From the NCBI RefSeq assembly GCF_051859565.1, contig NZ_JBHYFK010000003.1, positions 62,001 to 126,000 on the forward strand: a stretch of DNA of 64,000 nucleotides. The letters run 5' to 3'. The notes beneath the pieces are model-generated. The model worked only from the letters and a program-made list of their open reading frames with translations. It searched no databases and had not been told where the DNA came from. This DNA is from Glycocaulis sp051859565 (GTDB lineage: Bacteria; Pseudomonadota; Alphaproteobacteria; Caulobacterales; Maricaulaceae). Position 1 is the stretch's first letter. The number at the start of each line of letters is the position of its first letter. Below, piece by piece: positions 51,464-59,892 of this stretch. The translations under genes and the position numbers were made by a program.

Positions 51464-52666
51464 ATGGATGGGTGGGTTTTCGATTTGGGCTTCTGGCTGG
51501 CTTCTGTGTTGCCGCAACTGATAGTGCTGGCAGCGGTTCTTTGGGGCTTATGGCTCTTGGTGGCGCGGCTTCGCAAGAGGCCGGTGGTGTGGTCTTGGCA
51601 ATGGGCCATTGATCACGCCATCAAGATATTCGTTCCTGCATGGCTGATACTGTCCGGCGTCGCCGTCTGGGTGGTAATGCAGCTTGCCGATCCGTGTGCG
51701 GGTACGACGCGGGTGTGTCCGCCCGTGCAGTGGATCAGGCCCGGCTATCTCGCCGAAGATTTCCGCAATCTCCTTTGGGCGGCCAGCCTTGTGTTTGGCG
51801 GAGCGGGCGCTGGCGCGGCCTTGATCAATGCCTTGCGCCGAACGCGGCTGATGCAGGCTGAGCATGCGCTCGCCCAACGCGGGCAGGATGCAGAGACGTT
51901 CTCCCGCGCTGTGGAGCAGCTTGGCAGTGAGCAGACTGCTATCCGCCTTGGGGCCATCTATGCGTTGGAAGGGTTGATGCGCAGCGCATTCGCGGAAGGC
52001 GGCGACAAAATATTCGGCCGCCAAATTGGTGAAACACTCGCCGCGTTTGTTCGCGAGCAGTCCGTGCCAATGGCTCAAATCGTTTCAGAGTGGGATGCCG
52101 AAGCTCAAAAGGCCGAGCAAAGCGCGCTTGCCTCTCGTGGAGCTAGTGTAAGATCAGAATCAAGTGAAGGTAGAATTTTTAAAAACTATAGATTGAACGT
52201 CGATTTGGAAGCGGCTGTTGTTGTTATATCAAGATCATGGCCACACGAGCATCGCCCTGAGCTGGACGGCGATGGGGGTGTCGATCTATCTTGGTCCTGT
52301 CTGTTTCGTCTTAGGATGCCCGCGAAGGCTGATATGAGAGGTTTTAACTTAGTTCGTGCAGATCTTCGAGGTTGCAAATTTGACTCGGTCGATTTGCGGG
52401 GAGCTTGGCTTTTCGAAGCTGATTTTCGATTGGCTCAAATAAGAGGCGCCGATATTTCTTCCACCGTGTTTTATGTACCATCCGCCGCAGTATCAGAACC
52501 AAGTGTTACGTCGAAGCAAATAAATCTGGCCCGTTGGAGGCTTGGCGAGCCTCCGATATTACCTCCCGAGGTCGACCTCCCCCACCGCGGCGATGAACAA
52601 CCAATAGGCGACCCTTCTCCCTTCGACGAGTCGTGGATGAAGAACGTAGGGTCGGAGAGCGAATAG
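51464..52666 (+). CDS. Membrane-anchored pentapeptide-repeat protein
   Basis: 400 residues: two or three N-terminal helices (about 8-30, 48-68 and 100-122), a helical segment QRGQDAETFSRAVEQLGSEQ with TAIRLGAIYALEGLMRSA that commonly precedes pentapeptide repeats, and a late run of pentapeptides (ADMRGFNLVRADLRGCKFDS, VDLRGAWLFEADF). Function unknown. Base composition changes sharply inside the gene: about 60% G+C up to roughly 52120, then about 30-50% from 52140 to 52560, with rare AT-rich codons. This suggests a joint of native 5' part and acquired 3' part. Confidence 0.8.
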   Translation: MDGWVFDLGFWLASVLPQLIVLAAVLWGLWLLVARLRKRPVVWSWQWAIDHAIKIFVPAWLILSGVAVWVVMQLADPCAGTTRVCPPVQWIRPGYLAEDFRNLLWAASLVFGGAGAGAALINALRRTRLMQAEHALAQRGQDAETFSRAVEQLGSEQTAIRLGAIYALEGLMRSAFAEGGDKIFGRQIGETLAAFVREQSVPMAQIVSEWDAEAQKAEQSALASRGASVRSESSEGRIFKNYRLNVDLEAAVVVISRSWPHEHRPELDGDGGVDLSWSCLFRLRMPAKADMRGFNLVRADLRGCKFDSVDLRGAWLFEADFRLAQIRGADISSTVFYVPSAAVSEPSVTSKQINLARWRLGEPPILPPEVDLPHRGDEQPIGDPSPFDESWMKNVGSESE

Positions 52667-52742
52667 CGGAGAGGTCGCCAAACGCACCCCACACTTTTTT
52701 ACACGGAACGGATGACTTGCCTCGCGCATTTCGCTAATGGAC

Positions 52743-52757
52743 GTAAAATCCTTTTAC
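52743..52757. promoter_or_regulatory. Inverted repeat upstream of LysR gene
   Basis: GTAAAA-TCC-TTTTAC, 22 nt before the LysR-type ATG, nested in an outer imperfect pair CGCTAATGGA / TCCATAGCG. This could be an autoregulatory site; the position close to the start would suit repression. Confidence 0.4.
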
Positions 52758-52779
52758 TTATTCCATAGCGGAAATTTCC

Positions 52780-53670
52780 ATGGACCGTATCGATGCCCTG
52801 CGCCTGTTTCAGGCCGTTGCCGAGCTGGAGAGCTTTACCCGCGCTGCCGAGCGTCACTCGCTGACCCCCGGCGCGGCGTCCAAACAGATCTCCGCGCTGG
52901 AGGAGCGCATGCAGGCGCGCCTCTTGGAGCGCACCACGCGCTCTGTGAGGCTCACCGATGCCGGCCGGGCGCTGCTGGAGCGGGTGCGGCCCTGGCTGAC
53001 CGAATATGAGGCGATCGAGCACGGGCTGGCGGCTGACAATGCGGCGGCGGCGGGTTTCCTGCGCGTGGCCGCGCCGGTGGATTTCGGCTCTGCGCGCCTG
53101 ATCGAGCCGGTGACGGCTTTCATGGAGCAATGGCCCTCGGTGGAGGTGCGCCTCGATCTTTCAGACCGCATGGTCGATCTGGTGGACGAGGGCTATGACC
53201 TTGCCGTGCGCTTGGGCCATTTGCCGGATTCCAGCCTGATCGCCAAGCGGCTCGCCGATGCGCCGATGACCACGATTGCCAGCCCCGCCTGGCTGGAGGC
53301 GGAAGGGCGGCCCGTCCACCCGTCAGACCTTGCCCGCCACCCTTGCATCATTGATCGCAACCGGCCCGCGCCCAATCTGTGGCGGTTTGAAAAGGACGGG
53401 GTGAAGACCGATGTGAAGGTGGACGGGCGGCTATCCTTGAACGGTGCCAGCGCGGCGGTGGCCGCGGCTTGCGCCGGGGCGGGCATTGCCTGCATACCCA
53501 GCTGGGCTGCGCGCGCCGCCATCGCCGACGGGCGGGTAGTGTCCCTGATGGATGACTGGACGCCCGAAGCGCGCGAATTGTGGGCCGTGTTCCCGTCCAA
53601 CCGCTATCTGGCCCACCGGGTGCGCTTGTTCGTGGATTTCCTGGCTGGCTGGTTCAAGGGAAGCGTCTGA
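52780..53670 (+). CDS. LysR-family transcriptional regulator
   Basis: 296 residues: N-terminal winged helix (about 1-60, FQAVAELESFTRAAERHSLT then GAASKQISALEERMQARLLE) and a type 2 periplasmic-binding-like effector domain (about 90-290). It belongs to the subgroup with the KRLADAPMTTIASPAWL stretch. Targets are unknown: no divergent partner gene is present, the upstream neighbour being the pentapeptide gene on the same strand. fmt follows after 4 nt, probably by chance of packing. Confidence 0.94.
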   Translation: MDRIDALRLFQAVAELESFTRAAERHSLTPGAASKQISALEERMQARLLERTTRSVRLTDAGRALLERVRPWLTEYEAIEHGLAADNAAAAGFLRVAAPVDFGSARLIEPVTAFMEQWPSVEVRLDLSDRMVDLVDEGYDLAVRLGHLPDSSLIAKRLADAPMTTIASPAWLEAEGRPVHPSDLARHPCIIDRNRPAPNLWRFEKDGVKTDVKVDGRLSLNGASAAVAAACAGAGIACIPSWAARAAIADGRVVSLMDDWTPEARELWAVFPSNRYLAHRVRLFVDFLAGWFKGSV

Positions 53671-53674
53671 CGCC

Positions 53675-54604
53675 ATGAGTTTACGCATAGCCTTCATGGG
53701 AACGCCGGAATTTGCCGCGCGCTCGCTGGCCACAATCGCCGGTGCGGGCCACGAGATTGTGCGCGTCTACACCCAGCCGCCACGCCCCGCGGGGCGCGGT
53801 CAGGAAATGCGTAAAAGCCCGGTGCATGAGCTGGCCGAAGCCTTTGGCATTGAGGTGAAAACGCCTGAACGCTTCCGCGAGGCGGACGTGCTGGAGGACT
53901 TTGCCAGCCTCGATCTCGACGTCGCCTGCGTGGTCGCCTATGGCCAGATATTACCCAAAGAGGCGCTGGAAGCACCGCGCCTTGGCTGCCTGAATCTCCA
54001 TGCCTCCCTCCTGCCGCGCTGGCGCGGGGCGGCCCCCATCCAGCGTGCCATTCAGGCCGGTGATGAGGTGACGGGCGTGCAGATCATGCAGATGGAGGAG
54101 GGGCTGGATACCGGCCCTGTCCTGATGAGCGAGATCGTGCCAATAGCGCCTGATGACACCGCAGGCACGCTGCATGACAAGCTGATGGAAACCGGCGCGG
54201 AGCTGTGGCCGCGCACCCTCGCAGCGCTCGAGCGTGGCTCGCTGCAGGCCGTGCCTCAGACGGAAGAGGGCATTACCTACGCGAAGAAAATCTCATCGGC
54301 AGAGGCGCGTATCGACTGGTCGCGCCCGGCTGGCGAGGTGTGCGACCATATTCGCGGCCTCTCACCCTTTCCGGGTGCCTGGTTCAGCCTTGATACGCCA
54401 AAAGGCGCGGTGCGGGTGAAGGTGCATTTCGCTGAGCCCGAAAAGGGCGAGGGCGAGCCGGGCGAGGTGCTGGACGATAATTTGCTCATCGCCTGCGGGC
54501 GCGGCGCAGTGCGCCTGAAACGCCTGCAGCGCGAGGGCAGGGGCGTGATGGGCGCAGACGAGCTCCTGCGCGGCACGGCGGTGCCTGCGGGGACGCGACT
54601 CTAG
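53675..54604 (+). CDS. fmt: Methionyl-tRNA formyltransferase
   Basis: 309-residue cytosolic enzyme that formylates initiator Met-tRNA. N-terminal catalytic domain with LRIAFMGTPEFAARSL, the conserved NLHASLLPRWRGAAPIQRAI motif (Asn and His catalytic) and MEEGLDTGPVL with the catalytic Asp, followed by a C-terminal OB-like tRNA-binding domain (about 205-305). ATG at 53675 is the family start, 4 nt after LysR. truA follows after 2 nt. def, often adjacent, is not in the window. Confidence 0.98.
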   Translation: MSLRIAFMGTPEFAARSLATIAGAGHEIVRVYTQPPRPAGRGQEMRKSPVHELAEAFGIEVKTPERFREADVLEDFASLDLDVACVVAYGQILPKEALEAPRLGCLNLHASLLPRWRGAAPIQRAIQAGDEVTGVQIMQMEEGLDTGPVLMSEIVPIAPDDTAGTLHDKLMETGAELWPRTLAALERGSLQAVPQTEEGITYAKKISSAEARIDWSRPAGEVCDHIRGLSPFPGAWFSLDTPKGAVRVKVHFAEPEKGEGEPGEVLDDNLLIACGRGAVRLKRLQREGRGVMGADELLRGTAVPAGTRL

Positions 54605-54606
54605 CC

Positions 54607-55368
54607 ATGCCCCGCTACCTCCTGACAATCGAATATGATGGCGGGCCGTTTGTCGGCTGGCAGAAGCAGGATAACGGCCTGTCGGTGCAGACCGTGATGG
54701 AGCGCGCCGCCGATGCGCTCGAAGAGGGCCGCCACGAGGTCTATGGGGCAGGGCGTACCGATTCAGGTGTTCACGCCCTCGCCATGACGGCTCATGTGGA
54801 TTTTGCCAAGGACTGGCCAGCTGACGTGGTGCGCGATGCGCTGAACCATCATTTGCGCCCCCACCCGGTCTCGGTCCTGTCGGCGCGGGCGGTGAAGGAC
54901 GACACCCATGCGCGCTTCTCGGCCGTCAAGCGCGGCTATGTCTACCGCATTATCGACCGGCGCGCGCCGCTGGCGCTGGATGCCGGCAAGGCGTGGCAGG
55001 TGCGTGTCCGTCTTGATGCTGATGCCATGAACATTGCCGCGCAAAGCCTTGTCGGGACTCACGATTTCACCACCTTCCGCGATGCGCAGTGCCAGGCGGA
55101 AAGCCCGGTAAAGTCCATCGACGCAATTCAAGTGGAGCGGCGCGGCCAAGCGATCGAGCTGAAAGTGGAAGCGATCAGCTTCCTGCACCGGCAGATACGC
55201 TCCATCACCGGCTCTCTGGTGGAGGTGGGGCGTGGCCGTTGGAGCGTGGAGGACTTCCGTGACGCGCTGGAGGCGGCAGACCGCACGCGCTGCGGGCCGG
55301 TCGCGCCGCCTGACGGCCTCTATCTGGCCTTTGTGGACTACCCGCCAGAGGCGCTGGCAAGCCCGTAG
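54607..55368 (+). CDS. truA: tRNA pseudouridine(38-40) synthase TruA
   Basis: 253-residue enzyme converting uridines 38-40 in tRNA anticodon stems to pseudouridine. The catalytic Asp lies in GAGRTDSGVHAL near residue 52; KRGYVYRI and FLHRQIRSITGSLVEVGRG are also typical. It is 2 nt after fmt, as a tRNA-modification/translation pair, and overlaps the convergent membrane-protein gene by 31 bp at the 3' end. Confidence 0.97.
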   Translation: MPRYLLTIEYDGGPFVGWQKQDNGLSVQTVMERAADALEEGRHEVYGAGRTDSGVHALAMTAHVDFAKDWPADVVRDALNHHLRPHPVSVLSARAVKDDTHARFSAVKRGYVYRIIDRRAPLALDAGKAWQVRVRLDADAMNIAAQSLVGTHDFTTFRDAQCQAESPVKSIDAIQVERRGQAIELKVEAISFLHRQIRSITGSLVEVGRGRWSVEDFRDALEAADRTRCGPVAPPDGLYLAFVDYPPEALASP

Positions 55369-55922
55369 ACGATCAGCGCATCGATGACGAGCGGGATGCA
55401 GGCCGCGCCCGCCGCCAGACCCCAGTGCAGGCCCAGAGTGCCCGCAGCAACCCGCCAGTGGACCATAAGGCGGAGGATCTGGTAGAGCGCCAGCATCAGG
55501 CCCAGCGCCTGGGCATTGGCGATGCCAGCTGCGGCCAGCAGCCAGAACAGGGCCTGTACGTGCAAGAGCACGAAGACTGCCCAGTTATGCACCACCACCC
55601 AGGCCGAAAATCCGCCCTTCAGGCCCAGCACATTGACCACCATAAAGGCGATGACGGGGAAGAGTAGCCAGATGCGCGCATATTGGCCGAGCGCGCCGGC
55701 TAGGCTGACCTGAGCGCCGGGATTGCCGGAGAATTCCGGCAGGACGTGATTGGCCGATATTATCAGCAGGATGAAGGCCGGCAGGGCGTATAGGACGGCC
55801 ATGAAAGAGCGGACAAACCCGTCCACCGACACGTCAAAATGCTGACGCCAATCCTCCTTGAAGGCCAGCATGGCCCAGATGCCGCGCGTGCCGGACTGGA
55901 TGTCCGCAACCATACCACCCAT
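55338..55922 (-). CDS. Membrane protein of unknown function next to dapE
   Basis: 194 residues with an N-terminal amphipathic part (MLAFKEDWRQHFDVS) and about five hydrophobic helices (about 35-57, 77-100, 107-128, 133-152 and 165-188). No family name recognised. Its ATG overlaps the dapE stop by 1 nt (TGATG), so it is translationally coupled to dapE. Its 3' end overlaps truA. Function cannot be inferred; the dapE link may be only positional. Confidence 0.7.
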   Translation of the reverse strand: MGGMVADIQSGTRGIWAMLAFKEDWRQHFDVSVDGFVRSFMAVLYALPAFILLIISANHVLPEFSGNPGAQVSLAGALGQYARIWLLFPVIAFMVVNVLGLKGGFSAWVVVHNWAVFVLLHVQALFWLLAAAGIANAQALGLMLALYQILRLMVHWRVAAGTLGLHWGLAAGAACIPLVIDALIVYGLASASGG

Positions 55923-57088
55923 CAGGCGAACACCTCGAAGTACCGCATCAGAATATCATGGTAAACTTCTGTTAACACTTTTATATCGGCAACAGGCGTC
56001 TGCTCGTCAATCTGGTGCATGCTGGCACCGACCAGCCCGAACTCGGCCACGGGCGCGTAATCCTTGATGAAACGGGCGTCCGAGGTGCCGCCGCTCGTGC
56101 TCAGCTCCGGCGCGATGCCGGTGCGGGCATGGATCGCGTCAGCCAGCAGCGCGGTGAACGGGCCTTCCGCGGTCTGAAAGGCATCGCCGGTGACGGTGAG
56201 ATTAGCTGAAATTGCGCCCGCAAAGCCTTGCTGTAGCTTGGCAATTTCATCATTGATCCAGCTTTTGAGCGCCTCGCCATCCTGCTCGGTATTAAAGCGT
56301 ATGTTGAACTTGGCCCGCGCCTCGCCGGGAATGACATTATGGGCGGAATTGCCCACATCCACGCTGGTAACCTCCAGATTGGAGGGCTGGAAATGCGCAT
56401 TGCCTTCATCCAGCCTGCGGGCGGTCAAGGCCGCAAGCACGGCCATCAGGGCCGGGATGGGATTGATGGCCCGGTCCGGGTAGGCGACATGGCCCTGGCG
56501 GCCCGTCACGGTGATAACGCCGTTGAGCGAGCCGCGCCGGCCAATCTTCACCATATCACCCAGAACTGTCCGGTTGGTCGGCTCGCCGACAAGGCAGTGA
56601 CTGAAGCGTTCGCCTTGCGCATCAAGCGCTTGCAGCATTTTCTTCGTGCCGTTTATCGCCGGGCCTTCCTCATCGCCCGTGATCAGGAAGGCGATAGAGC
56701 CTGCGGGCTTGCCCTGGGCTTCCAGATAGCGCGCGGTGGCGGCCACGAAGGCGGCAATCGCACCCTTCATGTCCACCGCGCCGCGTCCGATCAGCGCCTC
56801 GCCATGCACTTCTCCGGCGAAGGGCCCGGCGCTCCAGGCCGTTTCCTGCCCCGCCGGCACCACATCGGTATGGCCGGCAAAGCAGAAGACCGGCTCAGCC
56901 GTGCCAAGGCGGGCATAGAGATTGTCCACCTCGCCAAACGGCATGCGCTGGCAGGTAAAGCCCAGCGCGGTCAGAGCAGCCTGCAGCGTGTCCAGCGCAC
57001 CTTCATCGCGCGGCGTCACGGAAGGTGCGCGGATCAGCGCCTGTGCGAGCGGCAAGGGATCAGTGAGGTTGGCATCACGCTGGGTCAT
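55922..57088 (-). CDS. dapE: Succinyl-diaminopimelate desuccinylase
   Basis: 388-residue M20 zinc enzyme of lysine and meso-diaminopimelate synthesis. FCFAGHTDVVPAG (His, Asp), IGRGAVDMKGAIAAF (bridging Asp), FLITGDEEGPAINGTKK (Glu base and ligand) and GGTSDARFIKDY (late residues) are all present. The ATG at 57088 gives the family N-terminus; the frame extends upstream without family features. Coupled to the membrane-protein gene behind it. dapD and dapB are not in the window. Confidence 0.96.
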   Translation of the reverse strand: MTQRDANLTDPLPLAQALIRAPSVTPRDEGALDTLQAALTALGFTCQRMPFGEVDNLYARLGTAEPVFCFAGHTDVVPAGQETAWSAGPFAGEVHGEALIGRGAVDMKGAIAAFVAATARYLEAQGKPAGSIAFLITGDEEGPAINGTKKMLQALDAQGERFSHCLVGEPTNRTVLGDMVKIGRRGSLNGVITVTGRQGHVAYPDRAINPIPALMAVLAALTARRLDEGNAHFQPSNLEVTSVDVGNSAHNVIPGEARAKFNIRFNTEQDGEALKSWINDEIAKLQQGFAGAISANLTVTGDAFQTAEGPFTALLADAIHARTGIAPELSTSGGTSDARFIKDYAPVAEFGLVGASMHQIDEQTPVADIKVLTEVYHDILMRYFEVFA

Positions 57089-57131
57089 GGCGCTGACATA
57101 ATGCCAATTGCTGAACCGCGCCAGACGGGCC

Positions 57132-58901
57132 TTAGCTCTCCGGCAAACCTTCATCCTCCAGCAGCGGGAAGATGATGGCGACGCTGTGCCCGCCGTCCGG
57201 CTGCACGCCGGTTTCAGATGTTCCGCCGAGCTGGCGGGCGAAGGCCGAAAACAGCGCGCCGCCTACGCCTTTACGGCCGGGTTCGGGCGCGCTCGCGGCG
57301 CCCACACCGTTGTCGGCAATGCGGGCGGTCAGGCGGCGCGCATCATCAATGCTGACCGACACGGTCAGCGTCCCACAATCGCGCCCCTCAAAGGCGTGCT
57401 TGTAGGCGTTGGTCATGGCTTCGGTGACAAACAGCGCCAGAGGAATGCACCGCTCGGCGCCCAGATGCACCGGCTCGATCTGTGTCACCAGATCCAGCGT
57501 GCGCTCCTCGCCGCCGACAGCGGCATGGGTGAGGGTGCATAGCTCCTCAAAGAAGGGTTTGAGATTGATCTTCGCAAAATCACCGGCCTCGTAGAGGCTG
57601 CGATGAACGAGCGCCAGCGCGTTGATGCGCGATTGCGCATCGCCGAGCACCTTGGCCGCTCTTGGATCATCGACGCTTCTCATCTGCAAATTGATAAGGC
57701 TGGTAATGATTTGCAGGTTGTTCTTTACCCGGTGGTGAACCTCTTTGAGCAGCATTTCCTGATAGGCAAGGCTGCGGGTGAGAGCTTCGTCGCGTTCGGC
57801 AACCGAGCGGGCCATGGTGTCAAATCCGGCCGCCAGTTCGCGCAGCTCGCCCGGCGCACGCCGGGCCCGGTGTGGCCGCACGGAGTAGCGCCCCTTGCCG
57901 TAGGCCATCGCGACGCGCCGCAGATAACGCAGCCAGCGCAGTATCATCACATCGGTCGCGATCCAGATGACACTGCCCGCCAGCACAAGCATCAGAACGG
58001 GCAGCAATAGGGTGCCGGTGATGTCAACCAGGGTGAATTCGAGAAACTCCGGTGCGGTCTCTGCCAGCAGGGCGTAGAGCTCGGCCGACACCAGCGGCAC
58101 CAGTACAAACTGGCGCGGCGCACCGTCCGGCCCGGTGCCGGTAAAGCGTGCGCTGCCGGCCTGTGCCGCCTCGGCCATTAATTCAGCGTCAATGCGCGCC
58201 AGCCCCATATCGCGGCTCTGCGTCAGCACCCGGCCTTCGCGGTCAACAAGGGCGGAGCGCGCACTGCCCGCCTGTTCGCGGCCCATATCTTCCAGCGCTC
58301 TCAGGCGGATGCCGGTAGCCAGTGCGCCGGTGAAGCTGCCGTCAGGTTCAAACACCGGGCTGACAGCGCGAATGACGGCCTGATTGGTAATGGGGTCGAT
58401 TTCGAGGGCGCCCACGATAAAGCGGCCACTATCGCGCGCTTCGGCAAACCAGCCTGCTTCGTCAAAGCGGACGGTGTCGCTTAAAGGCTCTGCCGAACAG
58501 GCAACGACGCCGCGCGCATTGACCCGCACCAGCGTGGCGTAGGCTGGCTGATCAGCCAGCGCCTGCGCCAGCGACCGCGCGCACAGGGCACCGCCAAGCC
58601 GGACGGGCGCCTGCTGGGCGAGCGCGCTCATCATGCTGCCTGCCCCCATGATCAGCTGGCGCTGGCTCTGCGCGGTCAGCTGCGCGCGGGCAGCCAGCAG
58701 TTCACGCTGATTGTCCCGTGCCGTCTCGAAGCGCGACTGCGCGTACAGCCCGCTCAAGGTAAGAATCGGAATGAGGGCCAGAATGATGACGGCCAGCATC
58801 CGCACGCGCAGACCGGCGCGCCACCGTCCGCCGGATGCCGCGGGGGCCGTGTCTGTGTCAGCCGGTGAGGCGTTCGGCGCTCGCGTTGCGGATGTGGTCA
58901 A
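57132..58901 (-). CDS. HisKA_2 sensor histidine kinase of the stress-response locus
   Basis: About 589 residues: transmembrane helix (about 35-53), a periplasmic sensor region of dCache/CHASE type (about 60-285), a second helix (about 290-318), HAMP (about 318-375), a HisKA_2 dimerisation domain with EVHHRVKNNLQIITSLINLQ, and a HATPase domain (NAYKHAFEG, IADNGVGA). Such kinases phosphorylate PhyR in the general stress response. A TTG at 58901, six nt after GGAGG, is the preferred start, overlapping ecfG by 44 bp; the ATG at 58799 is possible. Kinase-PhyR pairing is inferred from position. Signal unknown. Confidence 0.88.
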   Translation of the reverse strand: MTTSATRAPNASPADTDTAPAASGGRWRAGLRVRMLAVIILALIPILTLSGLYAQSRFETARDNQRELLAARAQLTAQSQRQLIMGAGSMMSALAQQAPVRLGGALCARSLAQALADQPAYATLVRVNARGVVACSAEPLSDTVRFDEAGWFAEARDSGRFIVGALEIDPITNQAVIRAVSPVFEPDGSFTGALATGIRLRALEDMGREQAGSARSALVDREGRVLTQSRDMGLARIDAELMAEAAQAGSARFTGTGPDGAPRQFVLVPLVSAELYALLAETAPEFLEFTLVDITGTLLLPVLMLVLAGSVIWIATDVMILRWLRYLRRVAMAYGKGRYSVRPHRARRAPGELRELAAGFDTMARSVAERDEALTRSLAYQEMLLKEVHHRVKNNLQIITSLINLQMRSVDDPRAAKVLGDAQSRINALALVHRSLYEAGDFAKINLKPFFEELCTLTHAAVGGEERTLDLVTQIEPVHLGAERCIPLALFVTEAMTNAYKHAFEGRDCGTLTVSVSIDDARRLTARIADNGVGAASAPEPGRKGVGGALFSAFARQLGGTSETGVQPDGGHSVAIIFPLLEDEGLPES

Positions 58902-59457
58902 CAATATCCTCCGCCGCCTTGGCTGCCCCGCCCGGAGAGGCCTGCAGGCACACGCCCGTGCTCATACGTTTTTCCAGCGCGGCGCGTCCGCGGCTCACCC
59001 GGCTCTTGACCGTGCCGACGGCACAGCCGCAAACCTCGGCGGCTTCCTCATAGCTCAAACCGCCCGCGCCGACGAGTACAAGTGCCTCGCGCTGCTCGTC
59101 AGGGATGTCCAGCAGGGCCCTGCGCACATCATCCAGCTGCAGAGCCCAGCTTTGCTGCTCACCCGCGACGGCGGCGTTTTCGGGGATTTCACCGCCCTGT
59201 TCCTGCTTGCGCCACGCCCGGCGGCGTTCGGAATAGAAATGGTTGCGCAATATGCGGAACGTCCAGGCGCGCATCGAAGAGCCATCCTCGAAGCGCTCGC
59301 GATGGGTCCATGCCTTGATCAGCGTCTCCTGCACCAGATCATCGGCTTCGGACGGATTTCCGCATAGCGAGCGCGCGAAGGCACGCAAATGCGGAATGGC
59401 GTCGGTAAGGTCTTGCTGGAAAACGGCCATGGCGGCCGCGTCATCATGCGCCGTCAT
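58858..59457 (-). CDS. ecfG: EcfG-type general stress sigma factor
   Basis: 199-residue ECF15 sigma factor, which directs RNA polymerase to GGAAC/CGTT promoters when released from NepR. Region 2 (about 20-85, AFARSLCGNPSEADDLVQET then MRAWTFRILRNHFYSERRRA) and region 4 (about 110-175, LVGAGGLSYEEAAEVCGCAV, GTVKSRVSRGRAAL) are complete. ATG at 59457; an adjacent GTG lies 3 nt upstream. It overlaps nepR by 14 bp, the usual coupling of anti-sigma and sigma. The C-terminal tail beyond region 4 is longer than in many homologues. Confidence 0.96.
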   Translation of the reverse strand: MTAHDDAAAMAVFQQDLTDAIPHLRAFARSLCGNPSEADDLVQETLIKAWTHRERFEDGSSMRAWTFRILRNHFYSERRRAWRKQEQGGEIPENAAVAGEQQSWALQLDDVRRALLDIPDEQREALVLVGAGGLSYEEAAEVCGCAVGTVKSRVSRGRAALEKRMSTGVCLQASPGGAAKAAEDIVDHIRNASAERLTG

Positions 59458-59686
59458 CACTGTCCCGCCCGCTATCGCCGCCCTCGGCAGGGGTGTTTGA
59501 TGATTTGCGTGCCAGCTCCGCCATCAGATCGGTCAGGGCATCTGGCACCGGCTCGCTGGTCACCGCGTCGTAATAGGCGCGCAGCTGGTCACCCAGTACG
59601 CGGCGCCGCGCGCTCTGACCTGCCTCGGCCCGACTACTCGTGCCGAGGGCTGGATCTGGCATGTCGTCCTTCGCATTCTGGGACAT
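59444..59686 (-). CDS. nepR: NepR anti-sigma factor
   Basis: 80-residue NepR. The conserved core LGDQLRAYYDAVTSEPVPDA then LTDLMAEL lies at about residues 31-58 and forms the two helices that bind either EcfG or phospho-PhyR. Flanking ends are disordered and acidic. ATG at 59686 is used; an in-frame GTG lies 24 nt upstream. It overlaps ecfG. An EcfG-type promoter precedes it (59747-59772). Confidence 0.95.
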   Translation of the reverse strand: MSQNAKDDMPDPALGTSSRAEAGQSARRRVLGDQLRAYYDAVTSEPVPDALTDLMAELARKSSNTPAEGGDSGRDSDDGA

Positions 59687-59746
59687 GGAATCAACACCGT
59701 CCGCTTTCACTGAAAATCTGCCAATCCGGCGATAGCTCAGATGTCC

Positions 59747-59772
59747 AACGCATCATGAAATCATGCGGTTCC
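59747..59772 (-). promoter_or_regulatory. EcfG-type promoter driving nepR-ecfG
   Basis: Minus strand GGAAC (59772-59768), 17-nt spacer, CGTT (59750-59747), about 60 nt before nepR. This is the sequence recognised by EcfG sigma factors (GGAAC-N16/17-CGTT). Confidence 0.75.
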
Positions 59773-59804
59773 CCTGCATCGGCACATGACCGCTGCAACG
59801 CTCC

Positions 59805-59830
59805 GGAACTCTCACTGATCCGTGCGCGTT
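59805..59830 (+). promoter_or_regulatory. EcfG-type promoter driving phyR
   Basis: Plus strand GGAAC (59805-59809), 17-nt spacer, CGTTTC (from 59827), about 60 nt before the phyR ATG. Back-to-back with the nepR promoter in the same gap. Confidence 0.75.
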
Positions 59831-59892
59831 TCCCGTTCCACACAGGTCTTGCGCGAGCGGGGCCGTCTGTGTGCGCGAAAAGGACGGGACAC

